Assembly (NCBI RefSeq): GCF_017114915.1
Contig: NZ_JAAUOE010000008.1
Location: 14,743-53,243, forward strand
From: Pseudomonas frederiksbergensis
GTDB taxonomy: Bacteria; Pseudomonadota; Gammaproteobacteria; Pseudomonadales; Pseudomonadaceae
Direction of reading: 5' to 3'
Length of the DNA stretch: 38,501 bases
Position numbers and translations under genes: made by a program. This document shows, in pieces, positions 27,147 through 35,200 of the stretch. The notes beneath the pieces are model-generated. The model saw nothing but the letters and a program-made list of their open reading frames with translations, had not been told where the DNA came from and ran no database searches. Position 1 is the stretch's first letter; each line of letters starts with the position of its first letter.

Positions 27147-27563
27147 CTACTTCTTCATCAGCGCCGAGCACGCCGCTTTGTAAGCCTCATGCTGATACTT
27201 GTTCAGCGTGGCCGGCAGTTCGAAATTGAACTTCTTGCTCTGCGCATTGATGGTCTGCGGTGACAGCAGCGTCACCTCGCAATTTTCCAGCAACTGGAAA
27301 ATTCCCTCGATCTTGAACGTGGTCGGCCCGCCGGCGAATTCGCCTTTCTTGCTGCGCTTCTTGATCGCGATCCGGTCGATGGAATTCTCGCGCACAAACG
27401 ACGCGACCTTCGCGGCAAAGACTTTGACGTTGGCGGCTTCGTCGTCATCGTCGAGGGCGATTTTCCTGGTGTTCAGTTCGACGTGGCTCAGGGCCTGGCC
27501 GTCGAGGGAGGCCACGGCGATGATTGCTTCGCTGCCTTTGATTTCGATGCCGCAGATGTTCAT
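27147..27563 (-). CDS. DUF3010 family protein
   Basis: Small cytosolic protein of 138 aa, MNICGIEIKGSEAIIAVASL at the N-terminus, then a basic patch (IAIKKRSKKGEFAGGPTTFKIEG) and EVTLLSPQTINAQSKK. The opening strand with a glycine turn followed by IIAV resembles RNase H-like folds, but I cannot support a catalytic set. The family is widespread in gammaproteobacteria without an assigned function. Translation starts at the ATG at 27563, with AAAGGTCA upstream. Convergent with cdhR and probably unrelated to quaternary-amine metabolism. Confidence 0.8.
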   Translation of the reverse strand: MNICGIEIKGSEAIIAVASLDGQALSHVELNTRKIALDDDDEAANVKVFAAKVASFVRENSIDRIAIKKRSKKGEFAGGPTTFKIEGIFQLLENCEVTLLSPQTINAQSKKFNFELPATLNKYQHEAYKAACSALMKK

Positions 27564-27787
27564 GGCGCATGACCTTTGAGAGAACCGTTTGGGTGGTGGA
27601 TGTTGACGCAGTCACGAGTTGAAGTCATCCGCACCCGCCATTTTCGAAGCGTCGACCGCTTGTCGGGAATGTCGTGTGACCTGTTATTTCTGACAGTAGA
27701 CGCCGCCTGGGGCGGCTGCATAGATTGATCAGGGAGCCAACCAGGTTTTGATATTCATCAATTGCGATCTGCCACAGGAGTTGCGCA
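27564..27787. promoter_or_regulatory. Divergent intergenic region of DUF3010 and the tyrosinase gene
   Basis: The region is more AT-rich near the tyrosinase gene. A dyad TTGATATTCATCAA lies at 27748-27761, 26 bp before the tyrosinase start codon, and could be an operator. CGCCGCC/GGGCGGC repeats near 27700-27717 could form a hairpin. No small gene seen. Confidence 0.35.
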
Positions 27788-28753
27788 ATGATTATCAGGA
27801 AAGACATTCGCTCGCTAACGGCCGCCGAAAGGGACCTCTTTATCAACTGTGTATTGGAGCTCAAGCGCCGAGGCATTTATGACGGGTACATCCACGCACA
27901 CCATAAGGTCATGATCCCTACCGTCAAACCAGACGAGCCACAGCATCCCGACTATCGCAATGGCGCACACCAAGGGCCGGCATTTCTGCCATGGCATCGA
28001 GCATTTCTGCTGCAGTTTGAGGCTGCTTTGCAAACTGTGGATAGCAACGTGAGTGTGCCGTACTGGGATTGGTCCGCTGATGCAACCAATCCGAAACAGT
28101 CGCTGGTGTGGACAAAAGAATGGATGGGGGGCGATGGCGATCCGAATGATCATGAACGGGTTCAGGACGGCCCCTTCGCCTATGCCAAGGGAGACTGGGA
28201 CCTGGAACCTTATCCTGAGTACGGATATACGGAGCCGGGCCTGAGGCGGGAATTCGAAAAACACGTCACGTCACTTCCGAATCAAAACGATATCGGTATG
28301 GCGATGAAGGAGCAGTTTTACGACATGCCGCCCTACAGTGCCAGCCCGTTCAACCTTGGCTTTCGCAATCGTCTGGAGGGCTGGATTACCCAAGTGGCCG
28401 ATCCCGATGTCACCACCCCGGGATCGCAATTGCATAACCGTGTCCATTTGTGGATCGGTGGTCACATGTATTGGATGATTTCTCCAAGTGATCCGGTGTT
28501 CTTTCTGCACCACTGTTTCATCGACAAGATTTGGGCGGACTGGCAGGCGAAAAAGCAAAAAAACGACCCCAAATGGGCACCATGGTACGCTCCGATCAAC
28601 GGGGGGCCGCCAGGGCACAACTATAACGATAAGCTCTGGCCGTTTCCGCAGACAGTCAGGGCCGTCATGGATATCACTGCGCTTGGCTATCAGTACGAAC
28701 CTGTCTCGCTTTTTCAGCCAAGTTTTCCAAAATCGCCGTTCATGGCGCAATGA
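27788..28753 (+). CDS. Tyrosinase-family type 3 copper protein
   Basis: Binuclear copper oxidase of the tyrosinase family (321 aa); members hydroxylate monophenols and oxidise diphenols. CuA ligands: a histidine in H36-A-H38-H39, H61 (GAHQGPAFLPWH) and H70 (WHRAFLLQFE). CuB ligands: H216 and H220 (LHNRVHLWIGGH) and H242 (FFLHHCFIDKIWADWQ). The PYWDW and NxxH landmarks are present, so it should be active. There is no signal peptide and no visible caddie gene such as melC1. RBS AGGAG precedes ATG at 27788. GC content and codon use are visibly lower than in the neighbours, which suggests acquisition. Physiological substrate unknown. Confidence 0.9.
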   Translation: MIIRKDIRSLTAAERDLFINCVLELKRRGIYDGYIHAHHKVMIPTVKPDEPQHPDYRNGAHQGPAFLPWHRAFLLQFEAALQTVDSNVSVPYWDWSADATNPKQSLVWTKEWMGGDGDPNDHERVQDGPFAYAKGDWDLEPYPEYGYTEPGLRREFEKHVTSLPNQNDIGMAMKEQFYDMPPYSASPFNLGFRNRLEGWITQVADPDVTTPGSQLHNRVHLWIGGHMYWMISPSDPVFFLHHCFIDKIWADWQAKKQKNDPKWAPWYAPINGGPPGHNYNDKLWPFPQTVRAVMDITALGYQYEPVSLFQPSFPKSPFMAQ

Positions 28754-28775
28754 TTCTTAACATGGCCGATCCGCG

Positions 28776-28799
28776 CCCCTGCCCCTGCCCCTGCCCCTG
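28776..28799. repeat. (CCCCTG)4 tandem repeat
   Basis: Four perfect copies of CCCCTG between the convergent ends of the tyrosinase and LprI-like genes. It is too short to infer phase variation and lies outside coding sequence. Confidence 0.85.
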
Positions 28800-28814
28800 G
28801 CGCGGCAACGCCCG

Positions 28815-29216
28815 TCACTCCTGCCCAATCGACTCCAAAAACTCCGACCGCTCATCACTCATCCTTGCCACGCAATCATTCTGCGCAATGGTGAATGCCT
28901 TGCTGCCGCTCGTCGCCGGGAACGCTTCCACCGCGCAATCGGCCTCCCGGGTCTTCAGCCACTGCTGTTGCGCGGTCTTGATTTTGGCGGTGATGTCGGT
29001 CAATTGTGCCTTGTTGTTGCCGTAGCGCGTTTGCATGCGTTCGCTCAGGCTTTGGTAGTTGTCGCTCAGCAACTGTTCGGCGGTGGTTCTGCTGTAGGTT
29101 GAGCATTCCAGGGTCTGGATTTCGTTTTCGACGGCGTCGCAGGGGTTGTCGTCGGCCTCTTCGGCCGCCTGTACGCCGGTCGCTATCAATGCCAAAGCCA
29201 GGAAGATCGTTTTCAT
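28815..29216 (-). CDS. LprI-like (DUF1311) periplasmic protein
   Basis: Secreted protein of 133 aa with signal peptide MKTIFLALALIATGVQAAEE. The mature part has the DUF1311 pattern: NPCD near the start, a long helical stretch, and QQQWLKTREADC followed by AQNDCVARMSDERSEFL, with paired cysteines. The founding member LprI inhibits lysozyme in Mycobacterium, but most relatives are uncharacterised, so inhibitor activity is a guess. RBS AGGG precedes the ATG at 29216. It is divergent from the dimethylglycine operon and probably independent of it. The 220-bp gap to the next gene holds the operon promoter, in which I see no certain element. Confidence 0.8.
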   Translation of the reverse strand: MKTIFLALALIATGVQAAEEADDNPCDAVENEIQTLECSTYSRTTAEQLLSDNYQSLSERMQTRYGNNKAQLTDITAKIKTAQQQWLKTREADCAVEAFPATSGSKAFTIAQNDCVARMSDERSEFLESIGQE

Positions 29217-29436
29217 TGCGTCACCCTAAATTCAGTAATGCGGCGAATTCTGGCCCATGCACAAGCCCTTGAACAGGTGTGCGATGACGTCCGGCGATGA
29301 CCCTTTGTCGCTGATTGACGCTTTCGGCAAACCCCCTGTCGTTTTTGCACCCGGCTGCCCCGTCCCTCAGGCATATGCTGGCCCCAAAGCGCCGGCACAC
29401 GATTCGGCGCATGAATCGCTAATAGGGGACAGCCTG

Positions 29437-30414
29437 ATGAGCCCAGCCGAATTACACGCCGACAGCATCGTTATCGACGGCCTGATTATTGCCAAGTGGA
29501 ACCGTGAGCTGTTCGAAGACATGCGCAAGGGCGGTCTGACCGCGGCCAACTGCACCGTGTCGGTGTGGGAGGGCTTCCAGGCCACCGTCAACAACATCGC
29601 CGCCAGTCAGAAGCTGATTCGCGAGAACAGCGACCTGGTGATCCCGGTGCGCACCACCGCCGACATCCGTAAAGCCAAAGAGCAGGGCAAAACCGGCATC
29701 CTGTTCGGCTTCCAGAATGCTCACGCCTTTGAAGACCAGATCGGCTATGTCGAGGTCTTCAAGCAGTTGGGCGTCGGTATCGTGCAGATGTGCTACAACA
29801 CCCAGAACCTGGTGGGTACCGGTTGCTACGAGCGCGATGGCGGCCTGTCGGGTTTCGGCCGTGAAATCGTGGCCGAGATGAACCGCGTCGGCGTCATGTG
29901 CGACCTGTCCCACGTCGGCTCGAAAACCTCCGAAGAAGTCATCCTCGAATCCAAGAAGCCGGTTTGCTACTCCCATTGCCTGCCGTCGGGCCTGAAAGTG
30001 CACCCGCGCAACAAATCCGATGAAGAACTGAAGTTCATCGCCGATCACGGCGGTTTCGTCGGCGTGACCATGTTCGCGCCGTTCCTGGCCAAGGGCATCG
30101 ATTCGACCATCGACGACTACGCCGAAGCCATCGAATACACCATGAACATCGTCGGCGAAGACGCCATCGGCATCGGCACCGACTTCACCCAGGGCCATGG
30201 CCAGGACTTCTTCGAATACCTGACCCATGACAAGGGCTACGCCCGCCGTCTGACCAGCTTCGGCAAGATCATCAACCCGCTGGGCATCCGCACCGTGGGC
30301 GAGTTCCCGAACCTGACCGAAACCTTGCTCAAGCGCGGCCATTCCGAGCGCGTGGTGCGCAAGATCATGGGCGAGAACTGGGTGAACGTCCTCAAGGACG
30401 TTTGGGGCGAATAA
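29437..30414 (+). CDS. M19 dipeptidase-like protein of the dimethylglycine operon
   Basis: TIM-barrel protein (325 aa) of the renal-dipeptidase family, corresponding to P. aeruginosa PA5396. Fold landmarks are kept: DLSHVGSKTSEEV with H159, CYSH with H180, HPRNKSDEEL with R191, and GIGTDF with D249. However, the usual N-terminal metal motif DGHxD reads D14-G-L16-I-I18, and the bridging glutamate of the xGxEGxH block is Q93 (LFGFQNAHAF). Three of five canonical metal ligands are therefore replaced, so dipeptidase activity should not be assumed. Start ATG at 29437 with AGGGGA upstream; the 60 codons upstream lack family similarity. First gene of the dgc operon. Confidence 0.88.
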   Translation: MSPAELHADSIVIDGLIIAKWNRELFEDMRKGGLTAANCTVSVWEGFQATVNNIAASQKLIRENSDLVIPVRTTADIRKAKEQGKTGILFGFQNAHAFEDQIGYVEVFKQLGVGIVQMCYNTQNLVGTGCYERDGGLSGFGREIVAEMNRVGVMCDLSHVGSKTSEEVILESKKPVCYSHCLPSGLKVHPRNKSDEELKFIADHGGFVGVTMFAPFLAKGIDSTIDDYAEAIEYTMNIVGEDAIGIGTDFTQGHGQDFFEYLTHDKGYARRLTSFGKIINPLGIRTVGEFPNLTETLLKRGHSERVVRKIMGENWVNVLKDVWGE

Positions 30415-30438
30415 GCCGCCGCACCTGAAGAATCCTTT

Positions 30439-30461
30439 CCCCCGGCCGTCCGTGCCGGGGG
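30439..30461 (+). promoter_or_regulatory. Intercistronic hairpin after the M19-like gene
   Basis: CCCCCGGC (30439-30446), loop CGTCCGT, GCCGGGGG (30454-30461), with no T run after it. It probably stabilises or trims the mRNA end of the first gene rather than terminating the operon. Confidence 0.65.
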
Positions 30462-30493
30462 CAACACAACAAATTTTCTGGAGTTAAGTTTCC

Positions 30494-31024
30494 ATGGCCA
30501 AGATCGCCCCGCAATTGCCAATCGAAGTCGACAGCGAAACCGGTGTCTGGACCTCCGACGCCCTGCCGATGCTGTATGTGCCGCGCCATTTCTTCGTCAA
30601 CAACCACATGGGCATCGAGGAAGTGCTGGGCGCCGACGCCTACGCCGAAATCCTCTACAAGGCCGGCTACAAGTCCGCTTGGCACTGGTGTGAAAAAGAA
30701 GCCGAATGCCACGGCCTGGAAGGCGTCGCGGTGTTCGAACACTACATGAAGCGCCTGTCGCAACGCGGCTGGGGCCTGTTCAAGATCCAGGACATCGACC
30801 TCGACAAAGGCACCGCCAGCGTCAAGCTCGAACACTCCGCATTCGTCTATGTGTACGGCAAGGTCGGGCGCAAGGTCGACTACATGTTCACGGGCTGGTT
30901 CGCCGGCGCCATGGACCAGATCCTGGCCGCTCGCGGCAGCAAGATCCGCACCGTCGCCGAACAAGTCTACGGTGGCTCCGAAGAAGGCCACGACGACGGT
31001 TTGTTCACCGTCAAGCCGTTGTAA
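30494..31024 (+). CDS. DUF5943 protein of the dimethylglycine operon
   Basis: Cytosolic protein of 176 aa corresponding to P. aeruginosa PA5397. No signal peptide or membrane segment. Noticeable blocks: MLYVPRHFFVNNHMGIEEVLGADAY, YKSAWHWCEKEAECHGL (with W-x-W-C and H/C-rich composition), RGWGLFKIQDIDLDKGTASVKLEHSAFV and YMFTGWFAGAMDQILA. The pattern is reminiscent of V4R-type small-molecule-binding domains, which is tentative. RBS GGAG is at the usual distance from ATG at 30494. It lies 15 bp before dgcA, so a support role for the demethylase (assembly, C1 handling or sensing) is likely but unproven. Confidence 0.82.
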   Translation: MAKIAPQLPIEVDSETGVWTSDALPMLYVPRHFFVNNHMGIEEVLGADAYAEILYKAGYKSAWHWCEKEAECHGLEGVAVFEHYMKRLSQRGWGLFKIQDIDLDKGTASVKLEHSAFVYVYGKVGRKVDYMFTGWFAGAMDQILAARGSKIRTVAEQVYGGSEEGHDDGLFTVKPL

Positions 31025-31039
31025 GTCGAGGACCCCGCC

Positions 31040-33100
31040 ATGGCTTTCGAAGCAATGTTCCAACCGATCCAGATCGGTAAACTGACCATCCGCAACCGCG
31101 TGCTCAGCACCGCGCACGCCGAGGTCTACGCCACCGACGGCGGCATGACCACCGATCGGTATGTCAAGTATTACGAAGAGAAAGCCAAGGGCGGGATCGG
31201 CCTGGCGATTTGCGGCGGTTCGTCCGTCGTCGCCGTCGACAGCCCGCAGGAATGGTGGAGTTCGGTGAACCTGTCCACCGACCGCATCATTCCGCACTTC
31301 CAGAATCTGGCCGACGCCATGCACAAGCACGGCGCCAAGATCATGATCCAGATTACCCACATGGGCCGTCGCTCCCGTTGGGATGGCTTCAACTGGCCGA
31401 CGCTGATGTCGCCGTCCGGCATACGTGAACCGGTGCACCGTGCCACTTGCAAAACCATCGAGCCGGAGGAAATCTGGCGGGTGATCGGCAACTACGCGCA
31501 AGCTGCGCGTCGCGCCAAGGCCGGTGGCCTGGACGGCGTCGAACTGTCGGCCGTGCACCAGCACATGATCGACCAGTTCTGGAGCCCTCGGGTCAACAAG
31601 CGTACCGACGAATGGGGCGGCACCTTCGAAGGCCGCATGAAGTTCGGTCTGGAAGTGCTCAAGGCCGTGCGCGCCGAGGTCGGTGACGATTTCTGCGTGG
31701 GCATGCGTATCTGCGGTGACGAATTTCACCCCGATGGTCTGTCCCACGAGGACATGAAGCAGATCGCCAAGTATTACGACGACACCGGCATGCTCGACTT
31801 CATCGGCGTCGTGGGTTCGGGTTGCGACACCCACAACACCCTGGCCAACGTGATTCCGAACATGAGTTATCCACCGGAGCCGTTCCTGCACCTGGCGGCC
31901 GGTATCAAGGAAGTGGTCAAGGTTCCCGTGCTGCACGCGCAGAACATCAAGGACCCGAACCAGGCCACCCGTATTCTGGAAGGCGGTTACGTCGACATGG
32001 TCGGCATGACCCGTGCGCACATCGCCGACCCGCACCTGATCGCCAAGATCAAGATGGGCCAGGTCGACCAGATCAAGCAGTGCGTCGGTGCCAACTACTG
32101 CATCGACCGTCAGTATCAGGGCCTGGATGTGTTGTGCATTCAGAACGCGGCGACCTCCCGTGAATACATGGGCTTGCCGCACATCATCGAAAAGACCACC
32201 GGTAAAAAACGCAAGGTGGTGGTGGTCGGTGCCGGCCCGGCGGGGATGGAAGCCGCTCGCGTGGCTGCCGAACGTGGCCACGACGTGACCCTGTTCGAGA
32301 AGAAGGAATTCATCGGTGGGCAGATCACCACGGCGTCGAAAGCGCCGCAGCGTGACCAGATCGCCGGTATCACCCGCTGGTATCAGCTGGAACTGGCACG
32401 GTTGAAAGTCGACCTGCGCCTGGGCACCGCGGCGGATGCACCGACCATCATGGACCTGCGTCCGGATGTGGTGGTGCTGGCGGTGGGTGGTCATCCGTTC
32501 CTGGAGCAGAACGAACACTGGGGCGCGGCTGAAGGCCTGGTGGTCAGCAGTTGGGACATCCTCGACGGCAAGGTCGCGCCGGGCAAGAACGTGCTGGTCT
32601 ACGACACCATTTGCGAGTTCACCGGCATGTCGACGGCCGACTTCCTCGCCGACAAGGGCAGCCAGGTCGAGATCGTCACCGACGACATCAAACCGGGCGT
32701 GGCCATCGGCGGTACGTCGTTCCCGACTTACTACCGCAGCATGTACCCGAAAGAAGTGATCATGACCGGCGACATGATGCTGGAGAAGGTCTACCGCGAA
32801 GGCGACAAGCTGGTGGCGGTGCTGGAAAACGAATACACCGGCGCCAAAGAGGAGCGGGTGGTGGACCAGGTGGTCGTCGAGAACGGCGTGCGTCCGGACG
32901 AAGAAATCTACTACGCGCTGAAGGAAGGCTCGCGCAACAAAGGCCAGATCGACGTCGAAGCCTTGTTCGCGATCAAGCCGCAGCCATGCCTGGAACAGAG
33001 CGGCGACGGCTACCTGCTGTTCCGCATCGGCGACTGCGTGGCCCAGCGTAACGTTCACGCGGCGATCTACGACGCGTTGCGGTTGTGCAAGGATTTCTAA
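31040..33100 (+). CDS. dgcA: Dimethylglycine demethylase subunit DgcA
   Basis: Flavoprotein of the trimethylamine-dehydrogenase type (686 aa) that demethylates dimethylglycine to sarcosine. N-terminal old-yellow-enzyme barrel binding FMN (about 1-345: MFQPIQIGKLTIRNRVLSTAH, VELSAVHQHMIDQFWSPRVNKRTDEWGG), then an iron-sulfur segment, then a dinucleotide-binding region (KVVVVGAGPAGMEAARVAAERGHDVTLFEK). The position of the cysteine that links FMN in TMADH is Ala here (TAHAEV), so flavin should not be covalently bound. The cluster segment has C348, C354 and C366, but A351 where TMADH has its second cysteine. RBS GAGGA before ATG at 31040. Followed by a REP pair, then dgcB. Confidence 0.95.
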   Translation: MAFEAMFQPIQIGKLTIRNRVLSTAHAEVYATDGGMTTDRYVKYYEEKAKGGIGLAICGGSSVVAVDSPQEWWSSVNLSTDRIIPHFQNLADAMHKHGAKIMIQITHMGRRSRWDGFNWPTLMSPSGIREPVHRATCKTIEPEEIWRVIGNYAQAARRAKAGGLDGVELSAVHQHMIDQFWSPRVNKRTDEWGGTFEGRMKFGLEVLKAVRAEVGDDFCVGMRICGDEFHPDGLSHEDMKQIAKYYDDTGMLDFIGVVGSGCDTHNTLANVIPNMSYPPEPFLHLAAGIKEVVKVPVLHAQNIKDPNQATRILEGGYVDMVGMTRAHIADPHLIAKIKMGQVDQIKQCVGANYCIDRQYQGLDVLCIQNAATSREYMGLPHIIEKTTGKKRKVVVVGAGPAGMEAARVAAERGHDVTLFEKKEFIGGQITTASKAPQRDQIAGITRWYQLELARLKVDLRLGTAADAPTIMDLRPDVVVLAVGGHPFLEQNEHWGAAEGLVVSSWDILDGKVAPGKNVLVYDTICEFTGMSTADFLADKGSQVEIVTDDIKPGVAIGGTSFPTYYRSMYPKEVIMTGDMMLEKVYREGDKLVAVLENEYTGAKEERVVDQVVVENGVRPDEEIYYALKEGSRNKGQIDVEALFAIKPQPCLEQSGDGYLLFRIGDCVAQRNVHAAIYDALRLCKDF

Positions 33101-33111
33101 GCCACTGAACT

Positions 33112-33221
33112 GATCGTTCCCACGCTCTGCGTGGGAATGCCTCAATGGACGCTGCGCGTCCGCTCTTGGTGTGACGCGCAGCGTCACGGGCTGCATTCCC
33201 ACGCAGAGCGTGGGAACGATC
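33112..33221. repeat. REP-type inverted pair, GTTCCCACGC family (copy 5)
   Basis: Full inverted pair of the 1204-1312 family, between dgcA and dgcB in the middle of the operon; the dgcB ribosome binding site follows 18 bp later. Confidence 0.92.
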
Positions 33222-33250
33222 ATAGACCCCGAGGTCTTTGGGAGCTCCAC

Positions 33251-35200
33251 ATGTTGAACACCCTTCTTCCAATTCTGTTGTTCGCTGCCCTGGGCCTGGC
33301 TGTCCTGGGCGCGTTGCGGCGGGTGGCTATGTGGCGTCAGGGCCGGGCTTCGAAAGTCGACCTGATCGGCGGTCTGTTCGCCATGCCCAAGCGTTACATG
33401 GTCGACTTGCACCACGTCGTTGCGCGGGACAAATACATCGCCAACACCCACGTCGCCACGGCCGGTGGTGCGGTGGCGTCCATTGTGCTGGCGATTCTGG
33501 TTCACGGTTTCGGCCTGCATAACCGCATCCTTGGTTATGCGCTGCTGTTGATGACGGCGGTGATGTTCGTCGGTGCGATCTTTGTGTTCCTGCGCCGCCG
33601 CAACCCGCCGGCCCGCTTGTCCAAAGGCCCGTGGATGCGCCTGCCGAAAAGCCTGCTGGCGTTCTCGGCGTCGTTCTTCCTGTTGACCCTGCCGGTGGCA
33701 GGCATCCTCCCGGAAAACTTCGGCGGTTGGGTGTTGGCGGCGATTCTCGGCGTCGGTGTGCTGTGGGGCGTGTCGGAACTGTTCTTCGGCATGACCTGGG
33801 GCGGGCCGATGAAACATGCCTTCGCCGGTGCCCTGCACCTGGCCTGGCACCGTCGCTCCGAGCGCTTCGGCGGCGGTCGTTCCACCGGTTTGAAGCCGCT
33901 GGATCTGAACGATCCCGACGCACCGCTGGGCGTGGAAAAACCCAAGGATTTCACCTGGAATCAACTGCTGGGCTTCGACGCCTGCGTGCAGTGCGGTAAA
34001 TGCGAAGCCGCGTGCCCGGCGTTTGCCGCCGGCCAGCCGCTGAACCCGAAAAAACTGATTCAGGACATGGTCGTCGGCCTGGCCGGTGGCACCGACGCAA
34101 AATTCGCCGGTAGCCCGTACCCCGGCAAACCGATCGGCGAACACGGCGGCAATCCACATCAACCGATCGTCAACGGTCTGGTGGACGCTGAAACCCTGTG
34201 GTCCTGCACCACGTGCCGTGCCTGCGTCGAGGAATGCCCGATGATGATCGAGCACGTCGACGCCATCGTCGACATGCGCCGCCATCTGACCCTGGAAAAA
34301 GGCGCCACGCCGAACAAGGGCGCCGAAGTCCTGGAGAACCTGATCGCCACCGACAACCCGGGCGGCTTCGCCCCGGGCGGGCGGATGAACTGGGCGGCGG
34401 ATTTGAACCTGAACCTGCTCAGCGAGAAGAAATCCACTGACGTGCTGTTCTGGGTTGGCGACGGTGCGTTCGACATGCGCAACCAGCGCACCCTGCGCGC
34501 CTTCGTCAAAGTGCTGAAAGCGGCCAAGGTCGACTTCGCGGTGCTGGGGCTTGAAGAGCGCGACAGCGGTGACGTGGCCCGGCGTCTGGGCGACGAAGCG
34601 ACCTTCCAGCTGTTGGCCAAACGCAACATCCAGACCCTGGCCAAATACCGCTTCAACCGCATCGTCACCTGCGATCCGCACAGTTTCCACGTGCTGAAAA
34701 ACGAGTACGGCGCCTTCGATGGCAACTACCTCGTGCAGCACCACAGCACCTACATGGCGGAGATCATTGGCGAAGGCGCCCTGAACCTCGGCCAGCACAA
34801 AGGCAACAGCGTGACTTATCACGACCCGTGCTACCTCGGCCGCTACAACGGCGAATACGAGGCACCGCGCGAAGTGCTGCGCGCCCTGGGCATCGAGATC
34901 AAGGAAATGCAACGTTCCGGTTTCCGTTCGCGCTGCTGCGGTGGCGGTGGCGGTGCGCCGATCACCGACATTCCGGGCAAGCAACGGATCCCCGACATGC
35001 GCATGGAAGACATCCGCGAAACGGGCGCCGAACTGGTGGCCGTGGGTTGTCCACAGTGCACCGCGATGCTTGAAGGCGTGGTCGAACCACGGCCATTGAT
35101 CAAGGACATCGCCGAACTGGTGGCTGATGCGCTGCTCGAAGACGCCGCGCCGGGAAAGCCTTCGGCACCGGCCAAACGTGAACCTGCGGAGGTGCATTGA
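33251..35200 (+). CDS. dgcB: Membrane-bound iron-sulfur subunit DgcB
   Basis: Electron-carrying partner of DgcA (649 aa). About five N-terminal membrane segments (LLPILLFAALGLAVLGAL; VASIVLAILVHGFGL; ILGYALLLMTAVMFVGAIFV; LLAFSASFFLLTLPVAGI; GWVLAAILGVGVLWGVSEL), then two 4Fe-4S motifs (C245, C248, C251, C255 and C319, C322, C325, C329, each CxxCxxCxxxCP) and two CCG domains (HDPCYLGRYNGEYEAPREVL ... SRCCGGGGGAP; VGCPQC), as in heterodisulfide-reductase-like proteins. It probably passes electrons between DgcA, ETF and the quinone pool. Start ATG at 33251 with GGGAG upstream; the upstream open frame translates the REP. Stop overlaps the ETF alpha start by one base. Confidence 0.94.
   Translation: MLNTLLPILLFAALGLAVLGALRRVAMWRQGRASKVDLIGGLFAMPKRYMVDLHHVVARDKYIANTHVATAGGAVASIVLAILVHGFGLHNRILGYALLLMTAVMFVGAIFVFLRRRNPPARLSKGPWMRLPKSLLAFSASFFLLTLPVAGILPENFGGWVLAAILGVGVLWGVSELFFGMTWGGPMKHAFAGALHLAWHRRSERFGGGRSTGLKPLDLNDPDAPLGVEKPKDFTWNQLLGFDACVQCGKCEAACPAFAAGQPLNPKKLIQDMVVGLAGGTDAKFAGSPYPGKPIGEHGGNPHQPIVNGLVDAETLWSCTTCRACVEECPMMIEHVDAIVDMRRHLTLEKGATPNKGAEVLENLIATDNPGGFAPGGRMNWAADLNLNLLSEKKSTDVLFWVGDGAFDMRNQRTLRAFVKVLKAAKVDFAVLGLEERDSGDVARRLGDEATFQLLAKRNIQTLAKYRFNRIVTCDPHSFHVLKNEYGAFDGNYLVQHHSTYMAEIIGEGALNLGQHKGNSVTYHDPCYLGRYNGEYEAPREVLRALGIEIKEMQRSGFRSRCCGGGGGAPITDIPGKQRIPDMRMEDIRETGAELVAVGCPQCTAMLEGVVEPRPLIKDIAELVADALLEDAAPGKPSAPAKREPAEVH

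Noticed and set aside
28776..28799. (CCCCTG)4 as a phase-variable repeat
   Set aside because: Only four units, outside coding sequence and between convergent gene ends, so no contingency gene is affected.
30392..35197. Minus-strand open frame of about 1600 codons antisense to the dgc operon
   Set aside because: It is an artefact of high GC third positions in the real plus-strand genes (M19-like, DUF5943, dgcA, dgcB); its product is low-complexity and shows no domain.
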